A DNA stretch of 26,862 nucleotides from Bacillota bacterium (GCA_030705695.1 JAUZPX010000008.1:1-26862); one strand, 5' to 3'; positions 1 to 7,500 are shown, counted from the first letter of the stretch. Numbers and translations are program-made. The notes: generated by a model not told the origin, from the sequence alone.

Positions 1-1018
1 CTGCTCTTCCTGTTCGTCCAATGCGATGAACATATGTCTCTGGAATATTTGGCAAATCAAAATTAATAACATGAGACAGCTCGTCAATATCAATACCTCT
101 TGCAGCAATATCTGTTGCAACAAGCACTCGTGTTGTTTTATTTTTAAAACTATTTAATGCTAATTGCCTGGCATTTTGAGATTTATTGCCGTGTATAGCC
201 TGTGCGCTGATTTTTGCATCTAACAAATCACGAACGACTCTGTCTGCTCCGTGCTTCGTACGGGTAAAAACCAATGCAGAGGCAATTGACGTATCCTCTA
301 AAACATTTAGTAATAAATCTGTTTTGTTTCTTTTATCGACAAAATATAGAGACTGGTCAATAACTTCGACAGGCGAAGATACAGGTGTAACAGCTATTTT
401 TATAGGATCAATTAAAACTGTTTCTGCCATTTTTGAAATTTCTTTAGGCATTGTTGCGGAAAAAAGAAGCGTTTGTTTTGTTTTGGGCATTAAAGCAATG
501 ATTTTCTTTACATCCTGAATAAAACCCATATCTAACATATGGTCAGCTTCATCCAAAATAAAAATTCCAACATGTTGCAAATCGACAAGTCTCTGGTTAA
601 GTAAGTCATTTAGCCTGCCAGGAGTTGCAATAAGTATATCTACTCCATTTTGCAGCATACGCTCCTGCGGCTTTTGCATAACGCCGCCAAAAATAACACC
701 ATAGCGCATGTCTGTGTATTTTCCATATGTACGAAAACTTTCGAAAATTTGTAAGGCAAGTTCTCTTGTTGGTGTTAAGACAAGTGCTCGGATTTTTCGC
801 TTTTCATTTTTAATTCTGGCTTCAGCGCTAAGAAGCTGCAATACTGGTACAGCAAATGCTGCTGTTTTTCCTGTTCCGGTTTGGGCACATCCAAGTAAAT
901 CTCTGCCTGATAGAACGGGTGGGATTGCCTGCTCTTGTATTGGTGTTGGTTGCTTGTAATTTTCTTTTTCTAATGCCTTCAAAATAGATGGAATTATGTT
1001 TAGCTCTTTAAAATTCAC
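1..1018 (-). CDS. DEAD-box ATP-dependent RNA helicase, 3' end cut by window edge
   Basis: This is an ATP-dependent RNA helicase that unwinds RNA duplexes, probably in ribosome assembly or mRNA turnover. The reading frame begins with GTG at 1016-1018, five bases after an AGGAG at 1024-1028, and runs off the left edge after 339 whole codons. The helicase motifs appear in order: a Q motif (PTPIQ near residue 24), Walker A AQTGTGKT at 45-52, PTRELA, DEAD followed by HMLDMGF, SATMP, a VATDIAARGIDI segment, and HRIGRTGRA at the window edge. The catalytic core is therefore essentially complete, and only the C-terminal tail is missing. The RhlE/CshA-like group is likely, but the tail that would separate the subfamilies is not visible. 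It lies 69 bases downstream of the pseudouridine synthase gene in the same direction and could be co-transcribed with it. Confidence 0.96.
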   Translation of the reverse strand, partial: MNFKELNIIPSILKALEKENYKQPTPIQEQAIPPVLSGRDLLGCAQTGTGKTAAFAVPVLQLLSAEARIKNEKRKIRALVLTPTRELALQIFESFRTYGKYTDMRYGVIFGGVMQKPQERMLQNGVDILIATPGRLNDLLNQRLVDLQHVGIFILDEADHMLDMGFIQDVKKIIALMPKTKQTLLFSATMPKEISKMAETVLIDPIKIAVTPVSSPVEVIDQSLYFVDKRNKTDLLLNVLEDTSIASALVFTRTKHGADRVVRDLLDAKISAQAIHGNKSQNARQLALNSFKNKTTRVLVATDIAARGIDIDELSHVINFDLPNIPETYVHRIGRTGRA

Positions 1019-1069
1019 GGTTTCTCCTTAAATTTATAATAATTTTAGAATGGACATTATTAATTTTTG

Positions 1070-1091
1070 CTAATAGTTAATTAACTATTAG
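1070..1091. repeat. 22-bp perfect AT-rich palindrome at the end of the pseudouridine synthase gene
   Basis: The bases CTAATAGTTAATTAACTATTAG read the same on both strands. The palindrome covers the TAA stop of the pseudouridine synthase gene (1088-1090). It could fold into an 11-bp AT hairpin or bind a dimeric protein. It is not followed by a run of T on the minus strand, so it is a poor intrinsic terminator. Its inner TAGTTAATTAAC differs by one base from the end of the TA-flanked repeats at 5892 and 11888. Confidence 0.7.
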
Positions 1092-2026
1092 TTATCACCA
1101 AGAGGTTTATTGATCCTCTTAAATATAGAATTAAATTCTTTAGGTGTCTCTGTTTCAAAGCACATGACTTCATCAGTAAACGGATGCCTAAACTTCAGCT
1201 TATAAGCATGCAAACCTAACTGCTTAATTGGATTGGTTTTAGCACCATATTTCTTATCTCCTGCAACAGGATGCCCTAAATCTTTCATATGCACACGGAT
1301 TTGATTTTTACGTCCTGTTTCCAGTTGAATTTTAAGCAAAGAATAGTATTCGGTTTCATCTATAACTTGATAATTCGTAATTGCCTCCAGGCCATTACCA
1401 GCCTCATTGCTTGAATACACAATCAGTGATTTCGTCACCTTAAGCCAAGAGCGAATTCTACCGCTCTTTTCTTTAAGCTGCCCCTCCACGATTGCTATAT
1501 ATCCACGTTCCAACATCAATTCTGACCAATTATCCTGTAACGCAAATTTCATTTCCTCGTTTTTTGCAACCATTAGCACCCCGGATGTGTCACGATCCAG
1601 CCGATGCACTACAAATATACGTGCTTTTTTGTTTTTCTTTTTTACGTATTCGCTCAGCAAATGATAAGCAGTAATTTCTTTTTCTTTATCGGTAGCTATT
1701 GACAACATACCAGATGGCTTATTGATGACAATCAAATCATCATCTTCAAATACAATATCAATCGTATTTATCTGGTTTTTTTCTCGATTTAATGTCGGAA
1801 CTAACCGAACTGTATCCCCAGGATTGAGTTTATAGTCGAATTGCGTTATAATCCGCCCATTTACTGAAATCCCTCTGTATAAAAGCAAAGATTTTATGTT
1901 ATTTCTTGACTTTTTATTCAGAGTGATTAATAAAAAATCTAATAGTCCGCTGTAATTTGTAACAATAAATTCAGTATCTTTTATTCTTTTATTTTTATTT
2001 GTTTTGTCTTGTTTTACTTTACTCAC
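1088..2026 (-). CDS. RluA-family 23S rRNA pseudouridine synthase (RluC/RluD type)
   Basis: This enzyme converts specific uridines in rRNA to pseudouridine. The 312-residue protein has an N-terminal S4-like RNA-binding segment (about 40-80, including a RGISVNGR stretch) and then the catalytic domain. The signature HRLDRDTSG is at about 141-149, with the catalytic aspartate near 144. Later blocks such as LETGRKNQIRVH and HPVAGDKKYG are also typical. I place the start at the GTG at 2024-2026, because an AGGAG at 2034-2038 sits seven bases upstream of it. An in-frame ATG at 2053 would put that ribosome binding site inside the gene. The length fits the family. Which rRNA positions it modifies cannot be told from sequence alone. 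Confidence 0.93.
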   Translation of the reverse strand: MSKVKQDKTNKNKRIKDTEFIVTNYSGLLDFLLITLNKKSRNNIKSLLLYRGISVNGRIITQFDYKLNPGDTVRLVPTLNREKNQINTIDIVFEDDDLIVINKPSGMLSIATDKEKEITAYHLLSEYVKKKNKKARIFVVHRLDRDTSGVLMVAKNEEMKFALQDNWSELMLERGYIAIVEGQLKEKSGRIRSWLKVTKSLIVYSSNEAGNGLEAITNYQVIDETEYYSLLKIQLETGRKNQIRVHMKDLGHPVAGDKKYGAKTNPIKQLGLHAYKLKFRHPFTDEVMCFETETPKEFNSIFKRINKPLGDN

Positions 2027-2100
2027 TAACTTTCTCCTAAGGGATAGATTCATAAATAGTGGTGATTTATCTGCACATTGCTTATATTTGAATACTTTTT

Positions 2101-2106
2101 ATTATA
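2101..2106 (-). promoter_or_regulatory. Probable extended -10 promoter for the pseudouridine synthase gene
   Basis: On the minus strand the sequence TGATATAAT gives a perfect TATAAT -10 box with an upstream TG, the extended -10 form. No good -35 box is seen 16-18 bases upstream. The predicted RNA start near 2094 leaves a leader of about 68 bases before the GTG start at 2026. Confidence 0.6.
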
Positions 2107-2172
2107 TCATATCCACAGAAAATCACCTAAAGAATTCATTAGAAATAATCCTAACAGGCACAGAATTTTTTA

Positions 2173-2592
2173 TTAAAGTAGCTCATCCTTACGCAAAGCA
2201 TTGCCTTTGGTTTCATTTAATTGTATAGCAGCAATTATGAGCTTCTTAAATGCTTCCTCGTTTATTACGTCGCCCTCATGGAAATCGATAGCTCTTCTGG
2301 CATTCCCGTCAAGACTTGAATTAAAAATATGAGTAGGATCGTTCAAAGACGCTCCTTTTGCAAAAGTTATTTTTACAATATTTTTATAAGTCTCGCCCGT
2401 ACAGATCATCCCGTCGTGGCACCATACTGGAGTCCCTCGCCATTTCCATTCTTCAATAACTTCTGGGTCAACATTTTTGATTAAAGTTCGAATCTTTGAG
2501 AGCATACAACCACGCCAGTCACCTAGCTCTTCAATTCTCTCATCAATAAGTTGCGATGGTGATTTCAATTCATTTTCAGGCTGCTTTTCCAT
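2173..2592 (-). CDS. DUF1801 (YdhG-like) domain protein
   Basis: The 139-residue protein matches my memory of the DUF1801 family, small soluble proteins of unknown function. Visible family traits are an N-terminal helix with LIDERIEELGDWRG, a core IEEWKWRGTPVW segment, an FAKGASL block, and a C-terminal helix ending in INEEAFKKLI. The start chosen is the ATG at 2590-2592, which has a GGAG about ten bases upstream. The frame stays open up to 2679, but that longer form would overlap the end of the DUF4180 gene by eight bases and add a lysine-rich stretch foreign to the family. It lies just downstream of the DUF4180 gene and may share its transcript. No catalytic residues can be named. Confidence 0.82.
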   Translation of the reverse strand: MEKQPENELKSPSQLIDERIEELGDWRGCMLSKIRTLIKNVDPEVIEEWKWRGTPVWCHDGMICTGETYKNIVKITFAKGASLNDPTHIFNSSLDGNARRAIDFHEGDVINEEAFKKLIIAAIQLNETKGNALRKDELL

Positions 2593-2671
2593 ATAGAAAG
2601 CACTCCAATTTTTATTTTTAATATTTTTTAAACAAATTTTTTGCTTAGCGTATATTAATCCCAAATGTTTT

Positions 2672-3037
2672 CTATACACAACTTAATTTTTTTATCGCTT
2701 CTTCTTCAGAGGAAACAAAGAAAATGTCTTTGCCTTTATTGCTTTCATATATAAAGTCTTTTAATGGTTTACTTTCGTAATTTGAAAAATCGCCGATAAT
2801 TGCAAGCTTAGTATGATAATTAATAAATTTCTGTAATACCTCTCCCGCAAGGCGAGAACTCAAAATAAAAAAATCCTCTGCAAGAGCCTCTTTATATACT
2901 ACAATATTTGTGCTTCCCGTTTCATACCGAACTGTCATCATAAAGTCCAAGGCAGACTGGGCATTCAAAATTAGCTTTTCCGAACTGTTTACAACTGCAA
3001 TTTTCAGGCCGTTCATTTCAATCGTCTTAATATTCAT
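2672..3037 (-). CDS. DUF4180 domain protein
   Basis: The protein has 121 residues, the normal length for the DUF4180 family, whose function is unknown. Recognisable family segments are ALDFMMTVRYETG near 29-41, the LAEDFF stretch, LAGEVLQKFINY, KLAIIGDFSNY, and a C-terminal DIFFVSSEEEAIKKL. It has no signal peptide or membrane segment, so it is probably cytosolic. The ATG start has an AGAGGA about five bases upstream. It sits in a run of four small accessory genes, all read leftward between two RNA-modification genes. Nothing in the neighbourhood points to a clear job. Confidence 0.88.
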   Translation of the reverse strand: MNIKTIEMNGLKIAVVNSSEKLILNAQSALDFMMTVRYETGSTNIVVYKEALAEDFFILSSRLAGEVLQKFINYHTKLAIIGDFSNYESKPLKDFIYESNKGKDIFFVSSEEEAIKKLSCV

Positions 3038-3116
3038 TGTATTCCTCTTTTTATTTTTATCATTTCAATAATAGATTGCTAAATTAAATGCTTTTTACAA
3101 GAAGTAATTAATTTAT

Positions 3117-3440
3117 CTAAATAAGGCCAAGAAAACAAAAAAGAGAGATTAATAAAAATATTATTGTAATTACAACAAAGAAAATCAAAATATTTTTAAT
3201 TGTACGAAGATATAATATTTTACGTAACATAAATAATTGATTTAATTCTTGTTCAGATAAATCGGTATCTATGTATCTAAAAAAATTATTAACTTCATCT
3301 TTGCTCACATCATACGGAAGAGGTATTTTTTCATTTTCCATTTTTCTGAATTTCTTAGCTTCTTCTTTATCACAATATATTATTTGTATCAAATCAAGCT
3401 CATATTTCATTTGTTTCAATTCATCTCTTAAATTCTTCAT
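3117..3440 (-). CDS. Hypothetical small protein with a C-terminal membrane helix
   Basis: I do not recognise this 107-residue protein. Residues 1-80 are hydrophilic, charged and mainly helix-forming. Residues 84-107 form one strongly hydrophobic segment rich in Ile, Leu and Phe that reaches the C-terminus. This looks like a tail-anchored topology, with the N-terminal part probably in the cytoplasm. There is no signal peptide. The ATG start follows AGGAG at a good distance, so it is very likely a real gene despite its high AT content. It lies between the HEXXH gene and the DUF4180 gene, read in the same direction. A regulatory or accessory membrane role is possible but not shown. Confidence 0.72.
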   Translation of the reverse strand: MKNLRDELKQMKYELDLIQIIYCDKEEAKKFRKMENEKIPLPYDVSKDEVNNFFRYIDTDLSEQELNQLFMLRKILYLRTIKNILIFFVVITIIFLLISLFCFLGLI

Positions 3441-3539
3441 ACAAATCTCCTTTTATACTAATTTATTTTAGCAAAAAACACTTTCGATGTTAATAATTAC
3501 ATGTTCATTTACAAATTGAAAGTTGTGTGATTTAAATAG

Positions 3540-4220
3540 TTAAAATGTTTTTCTTATTCTCTTTGCGTAGTTATTAGCATATGTTTCTTTAACTTCATAA
3601 TCATTGGCAACATATCCATTCTTATAATAAACGTAGTGTCCAATTTCATGTAATAAGGTTCTGTATAACTGCGTGTTTTTTGCAGATTGAAAAGTCATCT
3701 TGATTGTTATTTGGCGTTTATCAAATGTGATTTCATTTCCTTCTAATTGCAAGAACTGCAATTCTTTTTGAAATGATGGTGAGAGTTCGCTTTTTTTTAT
3801 TTTTATTTCCTTATTTAAATTAATTGCTTCTAGAATAATAGCTGGCTGCAACACACCATTGTAATCAAAGTTGTATATAAATCTGCCCCAACATGGATTT
3901 AAAATTTCTTCTTTTTGCTTTGGTTGACGAAGAATAATTAAGTTTAAGCCTTCTATCTCATTATCTGGGCAATGACTTAATACTTCACAAATTTCATCTA
4001 TGTTGCAAGTATATGTGTAGTTTGGTTTCAATTTTTCAACTATAAAATTGTATATTTTGCCGTTTACTGTTTTTTGGCAGTGCCCTTGTATTTTAATATT
4101 TGCATAAAAAGGCTTTTGGTTTTGATATGCAATTCTAAATCTACTTTGCTTTTTATAACCCGACATTTTTGTACCAATATTGCGGTTTCTTCTTTCTGGG
4201 CTTCTATGAGAAGGCATCAT
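3540..4220 (-). CDS. Hypothetical protein with a C-terminal HEXXH zinc-peptidase-like motif
   Basis: The 226-residue protein has a C-terminal LLHEIGHYVYY, giving HEXXH at about 191-195. A KETYANNYA stretch follows, with a glutamate near 212. That pattern resembles the zinc site of zincin peptidases, in particular the HEXXH plus E.AN.(F/Y)A pattern of ImmA/IrrE-type proteins. A metal-dependent hydrolase is an inference. The first 180 residues match no family I know. The N-terminus is rich in Arg, Lys and Ser with no signal peptide, so a cytosolic site is likely. I chose the ATG at 4218-4220 because a perfect AGGAGG lies seven bases upstream; an open frame extends to 4253 without such a site. 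No phage repressor gene, the usual ImmA partner, is next to it. Confidence 0.72.
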   Translation of the reverse strand: MMPSHRSPERRNRNIGTKMSGYKKQSRFRIAYQNQKPFYANIKIQGHCQKTVNGKIYNFIVEKLKPNYTYTCNIDEICEVLSHCPDNEIEGLNLIILRQPKQKEEILNPCWGRFIYNFDYNGVLQPAIILEAINLNKEIKIKKSELSPSFQKELQFLQLEGNEITFDKRQITIKMTFQSAKNTQLYRTLLHEIGHYVYYKNGYVANDYEVKETYANNYAKRIRKTF

Positions 4221-4406
4221 ACTACAACCTCCTGTAATATAAATAGTCTGCAATTAAAATTTTTCGAACTGACTAATTTCCCTATAAACGAAAATTTATC
4301 TTCTAACTCGGCACCAAGACTAACTAACATCTAAGTATATTTTGGTTAAGTCGGTTAGCCATTGCTAAACCATTTATCCACTTCGACTTGAAAAATCAAA
4401 AAACAT
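4221..4406. other. Intergenic region between the HEXXH gene and the rRNA methyltransferase gene
   Basis: This AT-rich stretch of 186 bases lies between two minus-strand genes. It holds an imperfect inverted repeat near 4354-4372 (GTTAGC and GCTAAAC arms) and a perfect AGGAGG for the downstream gene at its left end. I see no convincing -35/-10 pair and no classic terminator, because the inverted repeat is not followed by a T tract on the minus strand. Confidence 0.5.
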
Positions 4407-5780
4407 CTAAATTGACAACTCGTATACCCTTGACATCAAAACCACACACTCAACGTGCGCCGTTCTAGGGAACATATCGACAGGCGTGCATTCTTCCGCT
4501 TTATATTGCGTAAACAGCTTTAAATCCCGTGCAAGAGTTGCAGGGTCACATGAAACATAAACAATCAGATTTGGTTCCATATCCATAACAGTCGTGATAA
4601 GCTCGCTGTCACAGCCTTTTCGTGGCGGATCGATCACAACAACATCAGGCTTAATCCCTTGCTTTTTCATGTCGGCGGCGGCTTTCTTTGCTTCACCGCA
4701 AATAAATTGTGCATTATTAATTTTATTTAACTCCGCATTTTTTCTTGCATCATCTATCGCCTGAGGAACCAATTCAACACCGATAACTTTTTTTGCTTTA
4801 TGCGCCATAGTAAGCCCGATTGTTCCTGTGCCGCAATATAAATCGAGCAGAATCTCTTCTCCTGAGAGCGAAGCATATTTCTTTGCTATATTATACAAAC
4901 GTTCAGCTTGTCTACGATTGACTTGATAAAACGACAATGGAGAAATTTTGAATTTCAATCCGCAAAGTTCGTCGGTGATCGTTTCGCTTCCGAAAATTAC
5001 ATGGTTTTTTGAGCCTAAAATCACATTGGTTTGCTCTTTGTTTGTATTTAAAACAATGCTTTTCAATCCTCGTATTTCGCTTGAAAGCAGGTTTACAAGC
5101 AAGGCTTCATTTTTTATTTTTTCAGAATTTATCACAAGACAAACCATAATTTCTCCCGTGACTTCCCCATAGCGAATATAAAGATGGCGAAGATTGCCCT
5201 TATGCGTTGTTTCATCGTAAATGCTTTCTTTTGTTTCTTTAATATACTTTCTAACGACGTTCATGACATCGGTAAAAATAGGCGGCTGCAAAAGACAGCT
5301 TTGGCAATCCACTATTCTGTGGCTATGAAAAGCATAGAAACCTAAAATTGCGTTACCGTCTTGCGAGCATCCGACAGGTATTTGTGCTTTATTGCGATAA
5401 TTATTCGGCGATTCCGCACCTATAACAGGATTGATTTTTACATTTTCAAGTCCGCCAATTTTTGTTATTGCATCTCTGACTTTATTTTGCTTGATTTCAA
5501 GCTCAGATTTATAACTTATATGGCGGTAGACGCATCCGCCACATTGCTTTGAATACGGACAATCTGTTTCGATTCTGTCCTCGGAGGGAGCTATTATCAA
5601 CTCAATTTTACCGAAAGCATATTTTTTATGAGTTTTTACAATTCTTACAGATAACTCATCGCCGACGGCAGCATTCGGCACAAAGATAACAATACCGTCT
5701 TCTGTGCGACCTACGCCGCTGCCTTCAGAAGTCATGCCGTTGATATTAAGATTAATTAAATCATTCTTTTTAATATTCAT
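4407..5780 (-). CDS. rlmD: 23S rRNA (uracil-5-)-methyltransferase, RlmD/RumA (TrmA) family
   Basis: This enzyme uses S-adenosylmethionine to methylate carbon 5 of a uridine in 23S rRNA. The 457-residue protein starts with a TRAM-like RNA-binding domain (about 1-60). Cysteines near 74, 80, 83 and 159/162 then fit the [4Fe-4S] cluster pattern of this family. The methyltransferase domain has LDLYCGTGTIGL for cofactor binding, VVIDPPRKGCD, and YVSCDPATLARD with the nucleophilic cysteine. I prefer the ATG at 5778-5780, with GGGG upstream and a predicted 33-base leader, over the ATG at 5798. The promoter is at 5820-5825. Firmicutes often carry several paralogues, so the exact target base (U1939-type or U747-type) is not settled, and the symbol is a family-level choice. 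Confidence 0.9.
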   Translation of the reverse strand: MNIKKNDLINLNINGMTSEGSGVGRTEDGIVIFVPNAAVGDELSVRIVKTHKKYAFGKIELIIAPSEDRIETDCPYSKQCGGCVYRHISYKSELEIKQNKVRDAITKIGGLENVKINPVIGAESPNNYRNKAQIPVGCSQDGNAILGFYAFHSHRIVDCQSCLLQPPIFTDVMNVVRKYIKETKESIYDETTHKGNLRHLYIRYGEVTGEIMVCLVINSEKIKNEALLVNLLSSEIRGLKSIVLNTNKEQTNVILGSKNHVIFGSETITDELCGLKFKISPLSFYQVNRRQAERLYNIAKKYASLSGEEILLDLYCGTGTIGLTMAHKAKKVIGVELVPQAIDDARKNAELNKINNAQFICGEAKKAAADMKKQGIKPDVVVIDPPRKGCDSELITTVMDMEPNLIVYVSCDPATLARDLKLFTQYKAEECTPVDMFPRTAHVECVVLMSRVYELSI

Positions 5781-5819
5781 AAACGCCCCAAAAATCATTT
5801 TTCCGTTATTTTCCCTAAC

Positions 5820-5825
5820 ATTATA
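5820..5825 (-). promoter_or_regulatory. Extended -10 promoter for the rRNA methyltransferase gene
   Basis: On the minus strand TGGTATAAT gives a perfect TATAAT -10 box with an upstream TG. The -35 region is T-rich and poor, which an extended -10 can tolerate. Transcription would start near 5813, about 33 bases before the chosen ATG at 5780. Confidence 0.65.
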
Positions 5826-5879
5826 CCATAAAAAAGAAAAAAAGTTTTAAAATGTATTTATTTTTTTCATTCTTCGCAA

Positions 5880-5885
5880 TATAAT
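5880..5885 (+). promoter_or_regulatory. Possible murC -10 box upstream of the repeat element
   Basis: A perfect TATAAT lies on the plus strand at 5880-5885, but the base run 17-18 positions upstream (TTTATT) is a weak -35 match. If it is used, the whole 155-bp repeat would fall in an approximately 190-base murC leader. The region is AT-rich, so a chance match is possible. Confidence 0.3.
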
Positions 5886-5891
5886 AATGTA

Positions 5892-6046
5892 TAGTCGTTA
5901 ATTTGAAAAGTGCACTTGGATTTGCGAGACGATTTTTTGATGCGCAAGGCAGATGAGGATGGAATCCTGTCGGATTCCGACGAGGACAACACGGCGCAGC
6001 GGAAAATATTCCCCTAAGGCGGTACAGTTTTCAAGTTAATTGACTA
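5892..6046 (+). mobile_element. MITE-like repeat, copy 1 (155 bp)
   Basis: This non-coding block is about 90% identical by hand alignment (roughly 14 substitutions and one indel) to the block at 11888-12043, in the same orientation. Its right end, reverse complemented, reads TAGTCAATTAACTTGAAAAC, and its left end TAGTCGTTAATTTGAAAAG, so they form imperfect terminal inverted repeats. Both ends lie at TA dinucleotides. The middle holds a perfect hairpin, GGAATCC-TGTC-GGATTCC, and outer TGCGC/GCGCA arms. It is more GC-rich than its surroundings and holds no ORF of note. These traits fit a miniature inverted-repeat element, perhaps mobilised by an IS630/Tc1-type transposase because of the TA ends. 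No transposase is in the window. Confidence 0.75.
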
Positions 6047-6081
6047 TCTAGTAAGTCAAAAGCTTTTGGGAGTGGTCATTT

Positions 6082-7464
6082 TTGGGTCAAGATATTTTAG
6101 ATAATGTAAAGAAAATACATTTTATAGGAATCGGCGGATCAGGAATGTGTCCGTTGGCGGAAATTCTGAATGCCGAGGGATTTTCACTATCCGGCTCCGA
6201 TATGAATGACTCCGATACACTTGAACGTATTAAAGGCTACGGTATTCCTGTCATTATGGGGCATGCTGCCGAAAATATAGGTGACGCCGATCTCGTAGTA
6301 TATACAGCGGCAGTCCGCAAAGATAACCCTGAACTTCTTGAAGCAGAAAAACGAGGTATTCCTGCGCTTGAACGTGCTGAAATGCTTGGCTTGGTAGCGA
6401 AACGCTATCGCCGTTCGATTGCTGTATCGGGTACTCACGGAAAAACGACAACGACAGCAATGCTTTCACAGATATTAATTGGGAGCGGTTTTAATCCATC
6501 CGCTATTATCGGAGGAAAATTACCGTTTATCGGTGGCAACAGCTATGTCGGCGAATCGGATATTCTAGTGTGCGAAGCATGTGAATTTGTAAATTCTTTC
6601 TTACAGCTTACACCTGCTATTTCTATAATTCTTAATGTTGATGCAGACCATCTTGACTTCTTTAAAACATTCGATAATGTAAAAAAATCATTCCATCAAT
6701 TTGCAAAACAAACGACCTCATTGCTTGTTTTAAACGGCGATGACCCGAACACCATGGAAACTGTCAGCGATATCGAGCTGCCGAAAATCACATTTGGCTT
6801 TAACGAAAACAACGATTACTATGCCTCAAATGTCAGTATTGAAAACGGCGTTCATGTGCATTTTGACCTAATGTATAAATCTGAAAAAATCACTGAAATA
6901 GAGCTTGCCGTTCCGGGAAAATATAATATTTATAATGCTTTGGCAGCTGCTGCCACGGCACATTATTTAGGTGTTACACCACGAGCAATTGCAGAAAATC
7001 TTAATAAGTTTACAGGTGTTCACCGTCGATTTGAAATTCTAGGAAAACCATGCGGAATAACCGTAGCCGACGATTTTGCCCACCACCCCACCGAACTTAA
7101 AGCTACGCTTACAGCAGCTATGAGCATGGAATTTAATCAAGTATGGGCAGTATTTCAACCACATACTTATTCGAGAACAGCGATGTTTTTAAATGAATTT
7201 GCACAGGCACTCTCTCTTGCAGACAGGGTTGTACTTGCAGAAATTCTTGCTGTGCGTGAAGAAAACACATATAATGTATTTTCCAAAGATATTTGTGATA
7301 AAATAGAAAACAGCGTTTGGTTTAACACTTTTGAAGAAATTTCGAAATACATTTGTGAAAACGCAAAGCCGGGCGATCTTGTAATAACAATCGGCGGTGG
7401 AAATATTTACATGTGTGCTAATATGATATTAAAGGCGCTACATGGGAAAGAATATGTTGACTGA
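6082..7464 (+). CDS. murC: UDP-N-acetylmuramate--L-alanine ligase
   Basis: MurC adds L-alanine to UDP-N-acetylmuramic acid with ATP, the first amino acid step of peptidoglycan precursor synthesis in the cytoplasm. The 460-residue protein has the N-terminal Rossmann motif FIGIGGSGM, the ATP-binding loop SGTHGKTTTT (about 116-125), the central NVDADHLDFF block, and VADDFAHHPTE in the C-terminal domain. GTHGKT with these blocks separates MurC from MurD, MurE and MurF. The start is the TTG at 6082-6084, with GGGAGTGG six bases upstream; a GTG at 6072 is out of frame. It is the only plus-strand gene here, and copy 1 of the MITE-like repeat occupies its upstream region. A terminator follows at 7501-7538. 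Confidence 0.97.
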   Translation: MGQDILDNVKKIHFIGIGGSGMCPLAEILNAEGFSLSGSDMNDSDTLERIKGYGIPVIMGHAAENIGDADLVVYTAAVRKDNPELLEAEKRGIPALERAEMLGLVAKRYRRSIAVSGTHGKTTTTAMLSQILIGSGFNPSAIIGGKLPFIGGNSYVGESDILVCEACEFVNSFLQLTPAISIILNVDADHLDFFKTFDNVKKSFHQFAKQTTSLLVLNGDDPNTMETVSDIELPKITFGFNENNDYYASNVSIENGVHVHFDLMYKSEKITEIELAVPGKYNIYNALAAAATAHYLGVTPRAIAENLNKFTGVHRRFEILGKPCGITVADDFAHHPTELKATLTAAMSMEFNQVWAVFQPHTYSRTAMFLNEFAQALSLADRVVLAEILAVREENTYNVFSKDICDKIENSVWFNTFEEISKYICENAKPGDLVITIGGGNIYMCANMILKALHGKEYVD

Positions 7465-7500
7465 GTTTTTTGAACATTTATTCAGTCTTCCTAAATAGAT

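Noticed and set aside
1070..1091. Palindrome as an intrinsic terminator for the pseudouridine synthase gene
   Set aside because: The stem is entirely AT-rich and is followed by CAAAAATT on the minus strand, not a T run.
4328..4380. Inverted repeat after the rRNA methyltransferase gene as a terminator
   Set aside because: The arms are imperfect and no T tract follows on the minus strand.
5892..6046. A small protein gene inside the repeat element
   Set aside because: Frames in both copies are short, contain stops, and are not conserved between copies; no ribosome binding site fits.
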